5,667 nucleotides of DNA from UKL13-2 sp031370625 (GCA_031370625.1 JANMQR010000246.1:1-5667); one strand, 5' to 3'. Positions 1-5,300 are shown, numbered from the stretch's first letter. Notes: generated by a model from the letters alone, not told the origin. Numbers and translations: made by a program.

Positions 1-1
1 C

Positions 2-118
2 GGCTACTATTTGATTGACGTGCCCAATCTGGACGAAGCACTAAAGTGGGCCGCGAAGATCCCCAGCGCGCTTGACGGATCGGTGGAAGTGAGGCCAGTC
101 GCGCCTGAGCCAGGCTAA
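2..118 (+). CDS. YCII/DGPF-domain protein, C-terminal end (partial)
   Basis: The reading frame enters from the left edge and gives 38 residues before a TAA stop. It starts GYYLIDVPNLDEALKWA and ends in SVEVRPV followed by a short tail. This pattern, a GYY(L/V)ID strand, a DEALKWA helix and a final GSVEVRPV strand, is the usual C-terminus of the YCII-related (DGPF) family, small dimeric alpha/beta-barrel proteins. Their biochemical role is mostly unknown, although YciI relatives may be enzymes. The N-terminal part lies outside the window. The ECF sigma gene begins 7 bp after the stop on the same strand, so the two are very probably co-transcribed. DGPF-type genes are the standard partners, and presumed targets, of ECF42 sigma factors. 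Family assignment is fairly secure; the molecular function is not. Confidence 0.8.
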   Translation, partial: GYYLIDVPNLDEALKWAAKIPSALDGSVEVRPVAPEPG

Positions 119-125
119 TCCACTC

Positions 126-1391
126 ATGATTCTTGGTGCCGCCCTCACCAACATCCACCGCCGTGAGGGCGGCAAAATTCTGGCCGTACTGATCCGCCAT
201 TTTCGCGATTTTGATCGCGCGGAAGAGGCCCTACAGATCGCTTATGAAAAAGCATTATTGCGATGGCGTGTGGATGGGCTCCCGGATAATCCCGCCGCCT
301 GGCTCACTACGGTTGCTAAGCGACAGGCCGTGGACGAGCTGCGACGCGATTCCAAAACTGTCATCAACAGCGAAGATGTCATCAATGCATTGCACGCGAA
401 CGAGTTTGATCCTGGCGGCGATGAGGATATTCAGCGAAGCAATATTGCCGACTATCAATTGCGCCTCATTTTCACCTGCTGCCATCCCGCACTCGCCCCC
501 TCTGCACAGGCCGCACTCGCATTACGAGCGCTTTGCGGACTTTCCACACGAGAAATTGCCCGTGCCTTTGTCGAGCCGGAAGCCACCACCGCGCAAAAAA
601 TTGTTCGCGCGAAAAGAAAAATTGCTGACGCGAAAATTCCTTATGAAATCCCCGCCGCAGATGCGTTGCCAGAGCGCGTCGGTGTGGTGCTCGCGGTCAT
701 TTACTTGGTGTTCAACGAAGGCTATTCTGCAACCGCAAACGATGCCTTGATTCGCCGCGAACTTTGCACGGAGGCAATTCGATTGGGCCAGCTCATTGTT
801 GAACTCATGCCCGACCAAGCCGAAGCATTGGGTTTACTTGCCCTCATGCGCCTGCATGACGCGCGGCGCGATGCGCGCACGGATACCGAAGGCGCGTTGA
901 TTCCACTGGAGGACCAAGATCGCGCGCGCTGGCATCACGCAACGATTGCGGAGGCCGTAGCACTGCTTGATCGCGCGCTGCTAGTACACCAACCCGGGCC
1001 GTACCAAATTCAAGCTGCGATTGCTTCTCTGCATGCAACTGCATCTCGCCCAAGCGAAACCGACTGGATGCAAATTTCTTTTTTGTATGGCGCACTGATG
1101 CGGCACATGCCCACACCGGTGGTTGAACTCAATGCTGCAGTGGCATTCGCGATGAGTGCAGGAATAGACAAAGGTATCGCATGGATTGATCGCATTGAGG
1201 CACGAGGCGAGCTCACTGACTATCATTTGCTGCACGCTGCGCGCGCGGATTTGTTGAGACGCGCCGGACGATTTGCCGAATCAGCCGACACATACCAAAA
1301 CGCAATCACGCGCGCAACGAACGTTGCCGAAATCGCCTATCTCAAACGTCGCTTACGCGAAGTAAACAGCGAAGTGAGCAAGGCGAATTAA
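126..1391 (+). CDS. ECF-type RNA polymerase sigma factor with C-terminal extension (ECF42-like)
   Basis: A 421-residue sigma-70 family factor of the extracytoplasmic-function type, predicted to direct RNA polymerase to a small regulon. Region sigma2 spans roughly residues 15-77 (DFDRAEEALQIAYEKAL, then DNPAAWLTTVAKRQAVDELRR). Region sigma4 spans about 113-170, opening with FTCCHPAL and containing the helix-turn-helix GLSTREIARAF. From about 183 there is a long extension, starting with the conserved LAVIYLVFNEGYSA segment (DUF6596-like). It continues into alpha-helical TPR-like sequence such as PTPVVELNAAVA and YHLLHAARADLLRRAGRF. An ordinary ECF factor is near 190 residues; this length and the upstream YCII/DGPF gene fit ECF42. 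In that group the extension is reported to be needed for activity and to replace a classical anti-sigma factor. ATG at 126 is the only good start: an in-frame stop lies at 90-92 and the family begins about ten residues before the REGG motif. No strong Shine-Dalgarno is visible, so coupling to the upstream gene is likely. The gene converges with the dehydrogenase gene, 8 bp apart. Confidence 0.93.
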   Translation: MILGAALTNIHRREGGKILAVLIRHFRDFDRAEEALQIAYEKALLRWRVDGLPDNPAAWLTTVAKRQAVDELRRDSKTVINSEDVINALHANEFDPGGDEDIQRSNIADYQLRLIFTCCHPALAPSAQAALALRALCGLSTREIARAFVEPEATTAQKIVRAKRKIADAKIPYEIPAADALPERVGVVLAVIYLVFNEGYSATANDALIRRELCTEAIRLGQLIVELMPDQAEALGLLALMRLHDARRDARTDTEGALIPLEDQDRARWHHATIAEAVALLDRALLVHQPGPYQIQAAIASLHATASRPSETDWMQISFLYGALMRHMPTPVVELNAAVAFAMSAGIDKGIAWIDRIEARGELTDYHLLHAARADLLRRAGRFAESADTYQNAITRATNVAEIAYLKRRLREVNSEVSKAN

Positions 1392-1399
1392 CGCACAGA

Positions 1400-2173
1400 T
1401 CAAACCGCCGTCATGCCGCCATCAACAGAAAGTATTTGTCCTGTCACATAGCTCGCTGCATCGGACGCCAAAAAAATCGCCGGACCCATCAAATCTTCAT
1501 CACCACCCAAACGGCCAAGCGGCGTCATGCTGATGATTTGTTTGTCGATCATCTTCAACACGCCTTCGCTCATTTTTGACGGGAAAAATCCCGGTGCCAA
1601 CGCGTTAACGCGAATGTTGTACTTCGCCCATTCACCCGCCAGCGCGCGCGTGAAATTAACCAGGCCGCCTTTGCTGGTGTTGTAAGCGATAGTTTGCATC
1701 GCGCCCATTTGTCCGCGCAGGCCCGCGACAGACGCCACGCTGATAATGCTGCCGCGCTTATTCGGGATCATGCTTTTCGCACCCACCGCCTGTGCGACCA
1801 GCCACGAGCCCGTGAGGTTTGTGGCAATAATTTTGTTCCATGCCTCGAGCGGATATTCCTCCGCCGGCGCGCCCCACGAAGCGCCCGCGTTGTTCATCAA
1901 AATATCGATCTTGCCGAAATGCGCGATTACCGCATCCACCATCGGCGCAATGGTTTCAGGTTTTGATAAATCGCTGGGAAACACAAACACGTCGTAACCT
2001 GCAGCAGTTAGTTCAGCCTTCGCCTCAGCCAGCTCGCCTGCCTTGCGCGCTGTCAACGCCAGTTTCGCACCCATAGCACCATAGCCATGCGCGATCTGCA
2101 ATCCCAGGCCGCGTGAGCCGCCAGTGATAAGCGCAACACGATCCGTGAGATTAAATAATTTTTGGGCGCTCAT
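1400..2173 (-). CDS. Short-chain dehydrogenase/reductase (classical SDR)
   Basis: A complete 257-residue classical SDR, a cytoplasmic NAD(P)(H)-dependent oxidoreductase. Visible landmarks: the Rossmann glycine motif TGGSRGLG at 17-24, NNAG at 94-97, structural Asn119, catalytic Ser148 (ISVASVAG), and the YNTSK motif with Tyr164 and Lys168. Further on are NALAPGFFPSKM around 190-201 and the C-terminal SYVTGQILSVDGG. All four catalytic residues are present. After the second beta strand the sequence is TARK with no acidic residue, which leans towards NADP(H); that is inference. Overall it resembles gluconate 5-dehydrogenase/3-oxoacyl-reductase-like SDRs, but the substrate cannot be read from sequence. 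The frame stays open upstream to 2272. ATG at 2173 is chosen because AAGGAG lies 7 nt before it and the residues upstream do not look like SDR sequence. The gene lies downstream of the ArsR operon on the same strand but is separated from it by 270 bp with a large inverted repeat. Confidence 0.92.
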   Translation of the reverse strand: MSAQKLFNLTDRVALITGGSRGLGLQIAHGYGAMGAKLALTARKAGELAEAKAELTAAGYDVFVFPSDLSKPETIAPMVDAVIAHFGKIDILMNNAGASWGAPAEEYPLEAWNKIIATNLTGSWLVAQAVGAKSMIPNKRGSIISVASVAGLRGQMGAMQTIAYNTSKGGLVNFTRALAGEWAKYNIRVNALAPGFFPSKMSEGVLKMIDKQIISMTPLGRLGGDEDLMGPAIFLASDAASYVTGQILSVDGGMTAV

Positions 2174-2188
2174 GATTTCTCCTTTTTG
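2174..2188 (-). promoter_or_regulatory. Ribosome binding site that fixes the SDR start
   Basis: On the minus strand the sequence reads AAAAAGGAGAAATCATG, giving a near-perfect Shine-Dalgarno (AAGGAG) 7 nt before the ATG at 2173. It decides between this start and the longer open frame reaching back to 2272, which would add 33 unrelated residues. Confidence 0.8.
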
Positions 2189-2266
2189 ATTGTTTGTGAT
2201 TTTGACATGGAGAGCGCACAGAAACTTATGCCGTGTTTGACACTGAAACGGAAACATAAAAAAGTT

Positions 2267-2351
2267 CGTCACCCCGGCGGAGGCCGGGGCCCAGTCCGCC
2301 GTAGGTTTTGAATTTACGAAGGACTGGGTTCCGGCCTACGCCGGAATGACG
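2267..2351. repeat. REP/MITE-like long inverted repeat
   Basis: Two 31-base arms at 2267-2297 and 2321-2351 are inverted copies of each other with 26 of 31 positions matching, separated by a 23-base AT-rich loop. The arms begin CGTCAYYCCGGCG and end CCCAGTCC. This is the common type of extragenic palindrome of proteobacterial genomes that spuriously translates to SGVGRNP, which one frame here does. Two of the five mismatches become G-U pairs in RNA, so the transcript on either strand should fold into a long hairpin. It sits between the ArsR stop and the SDR start. It could act as a transcript-stabilising element or attenuator, or be a passive insertion. Family membership is inferred from sequence style only. 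Confidence 0.8.
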
Positions 2352-2421
2352 ATTTTTAAAGATCTCATCATGCCCACCAAAACACCAATACCGGCGTGCC
2401 GTTTCAGCCATTTATGCTCGA

Positions 2422-2445
2422 AAACGCCGGCCAATAATGGCGTTT
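2422..2445 (-). terminator. Weak rho-independent terminator candidate after the ArsR gene
   Basis: The 7-bp arms AAACGCC (2422-2428) and GGCGTTT (2439-2445) are perfect complements with a 10-base loop. On the minus strand this hairpin begins inside the stop codon of the ArsR gene and ends in TTTT followed by C. The GC core is only four pairs, the loop is large and the U-run is short, so efficiency is doubtful. If it works, the NIPSNAP-ABM-ArsR operon ends here and the SDR is a separate unit. Confidence 0.35.
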
Positions 2446-3178
2446 AAGATTGCAAAAACAGCTTCCTCATATCCCCCTGCAACCAATCCTCACCCGCCAC
2501 AGTCACCACCAGCCCACGCGACTCCATATCGCGCCTCACCCAATTCTGCGCAATAAAAAACTCCAACAATTTAATCGCCAGCGGCCCCGCAAAATGATCG
2601 CGGCGTTCCGACCAATCCATGCAATCGTAGAGCGCGCGTTTTGATTGGCTACGCATATTCGGCGCTACGTTCAGCGTCGAAACATCACAGCCCAACGCTG
2701 CGAGTGCGGCGATGCCTTTTGGCGTGATGCGATATTGCGCCAGATTGGCTTCGTCCTGCACCACCCACTGATGTTCAATCAACGCGTCGCGCAGCCGCAC
2801 ACCCAGCTCACCCGCCATGTGGCCATAGCAAGTGCGTGCATGTCGCAAGCTATGCATGTGTGGACGCTGCCAGCGCGTAGCGTCCACTGGCACGCTATCC
2901 GCCACGCGCAGTAGCGCCTCTAACGCGTGCGCGACATTGCCATCAGCTAACGTGAAATAGCGATGCCGCCCCTGCGCACGAACTTTGATCAGATGTTCAT
3001 CAACCATCAGTTTCAAATGCGCCGACATCGTGGCCGCCGTCACGCCAGCGTGTTGCGCCAGCTCAGTCGCGGTGTAATGTCTGCCATCGAGCAAACGGGA
3101 CAGCGTTCGTGCGCGCGTGGCATCGCCGATGGTGGCGGCGATGCGAGCGAAGCGTGGTTCTGATGTTGCTGATTTCAA
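2444..3178 (-). CDS. ArsR-family winged-helix transcriptional regulator with C-terminal extension
   Basis: A 244-residue DNA-binding regulator. The N-terminal ~95 residues form an ArsR-type winged helix: RIAATIGDATRARTLSRLLDG (12-32), helix-turn-helix TATELAQHAGVTAATMSAHLKLM (about 36-58), and the wing VRAQGRHRYFTL (66-77). Canonical ArsR proteins are 100-120 residues; this one has ~145 more, including HMHSLRHARTCYGHMAGELGV (107-127) and YDCMDWSERRDHFAGPLA (184-201). The second block is typical of a subfamily of extended ArsR regulators. The ELCVCDLC-type metal site is absent. Cys117, Cys164 and Cys186 and a group of His residues (107, 109, 113, 120) exist, but a metal- or redox-sensing role is only a guess. 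The start is TTG at 3178: an in-frame TGA lies two codons upstream and the conserved domain begins within ten residues. It overlaps the ABM gene by 4 bp (TTGA), with AGGTGA just upstream, suggesting translational coupling. It is probably the autoregulator of this operon. Confidence 0.88.
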   Translation of the reverse strand: MKSATSEPRFARIAATIGDATRARTLSRLLDGRHYTATELAQHAGVTAATMSAHLKLMVDEHLIKVRAQGRHRYFTLADGNVAHALEALLRVADSVPVDATRWQRPHMHSLRHARTCYGHMAGELGVRLRDALIEHQWVVQDEANLAQYRITPKGIAALAALGCDVSTLNVAPNMRSQSKRALYDCMDWSERRDHFAGPLAIKLLEFFIAQNWVRRDMESRGLVVTVAGEDWLQGDMRKLFLQS

Positions 3179-3570
3179 AATTCACCTGGTGGCGCTATTG
3201 GGCAGCTTTCGTGTTTGCGCTCGCGTTTTCGTGCCACTGGTGCATGAAATGGCGGCGCATGATCGCGTTCATACAATCCATAATCGCGCACCACCGCAGC
3301 CACGCGCAATCGGTAATCATCAAACACACCTTCGCGACCGACGCGCTGCGTATTCCGATGCTCCCCGTGTTCGCGCCAAGCACGCACAGCTTCCTCATCG
3401 CGCCAGAATGACAGCGAGACCAATTTTTTCGGATTCACCAAACTTTGGAATCGTTCAATCGAAATGAAACCAGCGACTTCGGCAAGCAACGGTTTCAAAC
3501 GCGCGGCGTGTTCAAGATAAGTGTCCATGCCATCGGCGCTCGGCTCCACTTCAAAAATAACGGCGATCAT
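3175..3570 (-). CDS. Antibiotic biosynthesis monooxygenase (ABM)-like protein
   Basis: A 131-residue protein with a single ABM-type dimeric alpha/beta-barrel domain over about residues 1-100: MIAVIFEVEP as the first strand, AGFISIERFQSL at 33-44, VSLSFWRDEEAVRAWREH at 51-68, and FDDYRLRVAAVVRDYGLYER at 83-102. ABM-fold proteins include cofactor-free quinol monooxygenases and haem-degrading enzymes, and many are uncharacterised. I cannot identify active-site residues, so the reaction is unknown. Close relatives normally end near residue 105-110; here a basic, proline-rich tail (about 104-131, including ARKRERKH) runs on into the ArsR start. ATG at 3570 opens exactly at the first barrel strand, 2 bp after the NIPSNAP stop. 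GGAGG lies 10 nt upstream, inside the end of the NIPSNAP gene. It is the middle gene of a three-gene operon. Confidence 0.87.
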   Translation of the reverse strand: MIAVIFEVEPSADGMDTYLEHAARLKPLLAEVAGFISIERFQSLVNPKKLVSLSFWRDEEAVRAWREHGEHRNTQRVGREGVFDDYRLRVAAVVRDYGLYERDHAPPFHAPVARKRERKHESCPIAPPGEF

Positions 3571-3572
3571 TT

Positions 3573-3914
3573 TCAGCTTGCCTCCATCATTGCGGGACGA
3601 TTAATTGTGGCATCCACCGCCTCAACAAAGTTGCGCTCTTCGCGCAAAATAAATCGTTTTGTGCGAGCAAACTCAAAATTCGCTTTACCTTCGGGGTGTG
3701 CCTTGAGACGCGCCCGATAAACTTCATATGCCGCCAGATTCACAAACGAAATCATCCCCCACGCGATGTTGTTAGTGCCTTCATAAGGCAAAAAATATCC
3801 CAAAAGATTTCCCCCACATTTCGGAATAATACGCCCCCAATCGTCAGCGTACTCTTTGAAAGCGTCGCGTTGGAAGGGGTCAATTTCGTAGCGGATGATG
3901 CAGGTGATAGTCAT
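3573..3914 (-). CDS. NIPSNAP-family protein
   Basis: A 113-residue small protein matching the NIPSNAP family: MTITCIIRYEIDPFQRDAFKEYADDWGRIIPKCGG at the N-terminus, then GYFLPYEGTNNIAWGMISF (39-57), AAYEVYRARL (61-70) and FARTKRFILREERNFVEAVD (81-101). The fold is a dimeric alpha/beta barrel, presumed cytoplasmic; bacterial NIPSNAP proteins have no well-established reaction. The frame is open to 3962, but ATG at 3914 is preferred. GGAG lies 7 nt upstream, and the conserved sequence begins with MTIT, whereas the extra 16 residues do not resemble the family. It is the first gene of the NIPSNAP-ABM-ArsR operon. Its own stop is 2 bp from the ABM start. The promoter should lie in 3915-4070, but no clear -35/-10 pair was found there. 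Confidence 0.88.
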   Translation of the reverse strand: MTITCIIRYEIDPFQRDAFKEYADDWGRIIPKCGGNLLGYFLPYEGTNNIAWGMISFVNLAAYEVYRARLKAHPEGKANFEFARTKRFILREERNFVEAVDATINRPAMMEAS

Positions 3915-4075
3915 GGGTTTGCTCCATTTGAGAAACGTAGGCGGCTTGGTGAAAATGAACACGCTGCGCGTTTAGATGAAGCAGTTTGTCAGCAATGTGC
4001 GGCTTGATGTTTCGGTGGGTAGCGAAGTGTTGTTTGATTGATAAAACGAAAAGTGGGACACCTCGCAATCCAACT

Positions 4076-4099
4076 CCTTCCCCCGCTAGCGGGGGAAGG
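4076..4099. repeat. Perfect 24-bp palindrome (GC-rich)
   Basis: The left half is CCTTCCCCCGCT at 4076-4087; the right half is its exact reverse complement, with the centre between 4087 and 4088 (CTAG at the centre). The form, a C-run and GCTAGC followed by a G-run, belongs to a widespread type of dispersed extragenic repeat that translates to PSPASGG. There is no T-run on either side, so it does not look like an intrinsic terminator. Confidence 0.85.
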
Positions 4100-4109
4100 C
4101 AGGGAGTTT

Positions 4110-4144
4110 GCGTGGGGTTTCGTGAAGCATGCTTCACGCCACGC
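4110..4144. repeat. Nested palindrome with 18-bp perfect core
   Basis: The core at 4121-4138 (CGTGAAGCA then TGCTTCACG) is a perfect palindrome. It is flanked by a second complementary pair, GCGTGG at 4110-4115 and CCACGC at 4139-4144, leaving a five-base bulge on the left only. The whole can fold into a bulged cruciform or RNA hairpin. It resembles dispersed repeat sequence rather than a regulatory site. Confidence 0.75.
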
Positions 4145-4150
4145 GTACGG

Positions 4151-4170
4151 TATGCGCCTACCAGCGCATA
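4151..4170. repeat. Short inverted repeat, 7-bp stem
   Basis: TATGCGC at 4151-4157 and GCGCATA at 4164-4170 are perfect complements around a six-base loop (CTACCA). It follows directly on the preceding nested palindrome and probably belongs to the same repeat unit. Confidence 0.65.
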
Positions 4171-4284
4171 GGCTATCTGCAAGATGGGGGAAGTCGCAGT
4201 AAGGCAACCCTCATCAAGCGCGCACACGCATTACATCCGCTCAACTCGTTACTCAGCACGCAAGCCAAATCGACCCCATCCCCG

Positions 4285-4309
4285 CCTTCCCCTGAACCCC
4301 AGGGGAAGG
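4285..4309. repeat. 10-bp stem inverted repeat (C-run/G-run type)
   Basis: CCTTCCCCTG at 4285-4294 and CAGGGGAAGG at 4300-4309 are perfect complements around the loop AACCC. The arms closely resemble those of the palindrome at 4076-4099, so the two may be divergent copies of one repeat family, or the two ends of one composite element about 235 bp long. No T-run follows on either strand. Confidence 0.75.
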
Positions 4310-4377
4310 AGCAGATCGGTGAAAAATATCAGCAGGCTTGAGAATAGCGACCTGTATCAACACTGGCACAGGCAAGG

Positions 4378-4403
4378 CGTTTAGAGCAAAAAGTGCTCAA
4401 ACG
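4378..4403. repeat. Bulged hairpin with 5+5 bp stem
   Basis: CGTTT (4378-4382) pairs with AAACG (4399-4403), and GAGCA (4384-4388) pairs with TGCTC (4394-4398). There is one bulged A at 4383 and an AAAAG loop. It is AT-richer than the repeats to its left and unlike them in sequence. It lacks a terminator-type T-run outside the stem. Its role is unknown. Confidence 0.55.
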
Positions 4404-4560
4404 GCAGGCTGGCAGGACACCTTGTAAACATCGGTTGCTCATCGTGTTTCGTGATATCTCTTTTCGGTAGCAAGGCCACATAAAAAATCGCTGGCTACGC
4501 AAAATTGTAGCTCGCTGCGGAAACACGCATCATTCAATCATCGCTTTCGCGTTACCGCTT

Positions 4561-4589
4561 TTGTTATGGCTTACGTTACGAGTTAGAGT
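4561..4589 (+). promoter_or_regulatory. Candidate sigma-70 promoter for the 4625 gene
   Basis: TTGTTA at 4561-4566 and TAGAGT at 4584-4589 each match four of six consensus bases with an ideal 17-bp spacer. Transcription would begin near 4596 and leave a leader of about 30 nt containing the GGAG ribosome binding site. The match is moderate and could be chance. Confidence 0.4.
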
Positions 4590-4624
4590 CACAATTAGCT
4601 TTCGATAGAACTGGAGAAGCACGT

Positions 4625-5110
4625 ATGAAATCCTGGCTGAAGAAAAAACTTGGCGTTACACCTGAAATAGCACAGAAGGTTCAAGCAATGGAGCTTAGCG
4701 CCAGCGCTCGTGCCGCCGCTTCACCGTTCGTCGTTAATCGCCAAGTTATAGTGCTTTTGCCATTAGAGAAATACTTCGTGTGGACTAATCAATGGCTCTC
4801 TCACCGCAAGGATTCACCGGCCCCGCTGGATCATGTTCTTGATCGTTGGGCATGCTCTCGTGCATTTCTTATTTCCAGACACATGGAACAAGAAGAGCTT
4901 ACGGAGTTTTTGAAAAACCAACGGAAATACTTTATGGAATTCTATCTCAACGGACACAAGCCCAAGTCGCTCTGGCCTTGGAAACCCAGTGAGGAAGAAT
5001 TCTCAGAATGGTTTGAAATCCTGCGCATTGATGGAGGACTATGGGATATGGAGACGAATGAATTACAGAAAGAGCCGGACATTGGCTTAGCGATCATGCA
5101 TGAGCTTTAA
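4625..5110 (+). CDS. Hypothetical protein, tryptophan-rich, 161 residues
   Basis: I do not recognise this protein. The start is well supported: GGAG lies 8 nt before ATG 4625, with a plausible promoter further upstream. It has a basic amphipathic N-terminus (MKSWLKKKLG) and a short hydrophobic stretch FVVNRQVIVLLPL (about 35-47), too short and interrupted for a membrane anchor. The C-terminal half is acidic (EEEFSEWF, NELQKEPD). Eight tryptophans (4, 53, 57, 75, 117, 119, 129, 140) in 161 residues is unusually many, suggesting a compact globular fold. There is no signal peptide and no known catalytic motif. Composition is more AT-rich than the ECF and SDR genes (sampled 60-base lines range from about 37 to 58% GC), which hints at horizontal acquisition. 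It stands alone between a repeat-rich spacer and the convergent end of a ribosomal operon, with no partner gene in view. Confidence 0.7.
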   Translation: MKSWLKKKLGVTPEIAQKVQAMELSASARAAASPFVVNRQVIVLLPLEKYFVWTNQWLSHRKDSPAPLDHVLDRWACSRAFLISRHMEQEELTEFLKNQRKYFMEFYLNGHKPKSLWPWKPSEEEFSEWFEILRIDGGLWDMETNELQKEPDIGLAIMHEL

Positions 5111-5237
5111 GGTATGAGCCGCTACAACTTATTGAAGCGGCACAAAGCGCGACATCAATCAACTCTACCCGTCAGATTAGGCAAAGTTCTATGAATTTAT
5201 TGGTATGAGGTTGCGACACAAGAATGGGAACAAAAAA

Positions 5238-5266
5238 GAAAAAGCCCGCATCCGCGGGCTTTTTTT
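5238..5266. terminator. Strong bidirectional rho-independent terminator
   Basis: AGCCCGC (5243-5249) and GCGGGCT (5254-5260) form a perfect GC-rich stem with an ATCC loop, flanked by an A-tract on the left and a run of seven T on the right. On the minus strand the A-tract becomes the U-run, so it ends the rpmC-rpsQ transcript about 35 nt after the rpsQ stop. On the plus strand it ends transcripts from the 4625 gene. It is a typical shared terminator between convergent genes. Confidence 0.9.
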
Positions 5267-5300
5267 CAAACACAAAAAATCAACTACAAAAAACTAAACC

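Larger units (their letters stand above)
3915..4624. other. 710-bp gene-free spacer rich in palindromes
   Basis: No reading frame here has both a ribosome binding site and recognisable protein sequence. The left part (3915-4070) must contain the promoter of the minus-strand NIPSNAP operon. It includes an AT-rich imperfect dyad at 4032-4047 (GTTT...AAAC, six of eight pairs). The middle (4075-4310) is a run of strong palindromes, listed separately. The right part (4310-4624) is less GC-rich, holds one more hairpin, and ends with the promoter and ribosome binding site of the 4625 gene. No tRNA, rRNA, CRISPR array or transposase fragment was seen. Confidence 0.6.

Noticed and set aside
1392..1399. 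Terminator between the convergent ECF and SDR genes
   Set aside because: Only 8 bp separate the stops and no hairpin with a T-run was found around them.
2237..2242. Exact TTGACA on the plus strand
   Set aside because: No -10 element at 16-18 bp and no plus-strand gene downstream; probably chance.
2174..2272. N-terminal extension of the SDR by 33 residues
   Set aside because: The extra residues do not look like SDR sequence, and a near-perfect Shine-Dalgarno stands 7 nt before the ATG at 2173.
2226..2411. Minus-strand open frame of 61 codons encoding SGVGRNP-like text
   Set aside because: It runs through the inverted repeat; this phrase is the chance translation of a common extragenic palindrome, not a gene.
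3915..3962. N-terminal extension of the NIPSNAP protein by 16 residues
   Set aside because: The family begins at MTIT, and GGAG lies at the right distance from the ATG at 3914.
3880..4227. Open frames on both strands across 3880-4341
   Set aside because: They translate the palindromic repeats (PSPASGG-like text), have no convincing ribosome binding sites and resemble no protein family.
4329..4526. Minus-strand open frame of 65 codons
   Set aside because: No Shine-Dalgarno, no recognisable domain, and Cys/Arg-rich text typical of non-coding DNA.
4561..4624. Possible integron attC site or cassette boundary before the 4625 gene
   Set aside because: GTTA-containing words are present, but none fits GTTRRRY with a matching RYYYAAC partner, and no attC-like fold was found after the gene.
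5118..5141. Six-base-pair inverted repeat (GCCGCT/AGCGGC) just after the 4625 gene
   Set aside because: Twelve-base loop and no T-run; the terminator at 5238-5266 is far better.
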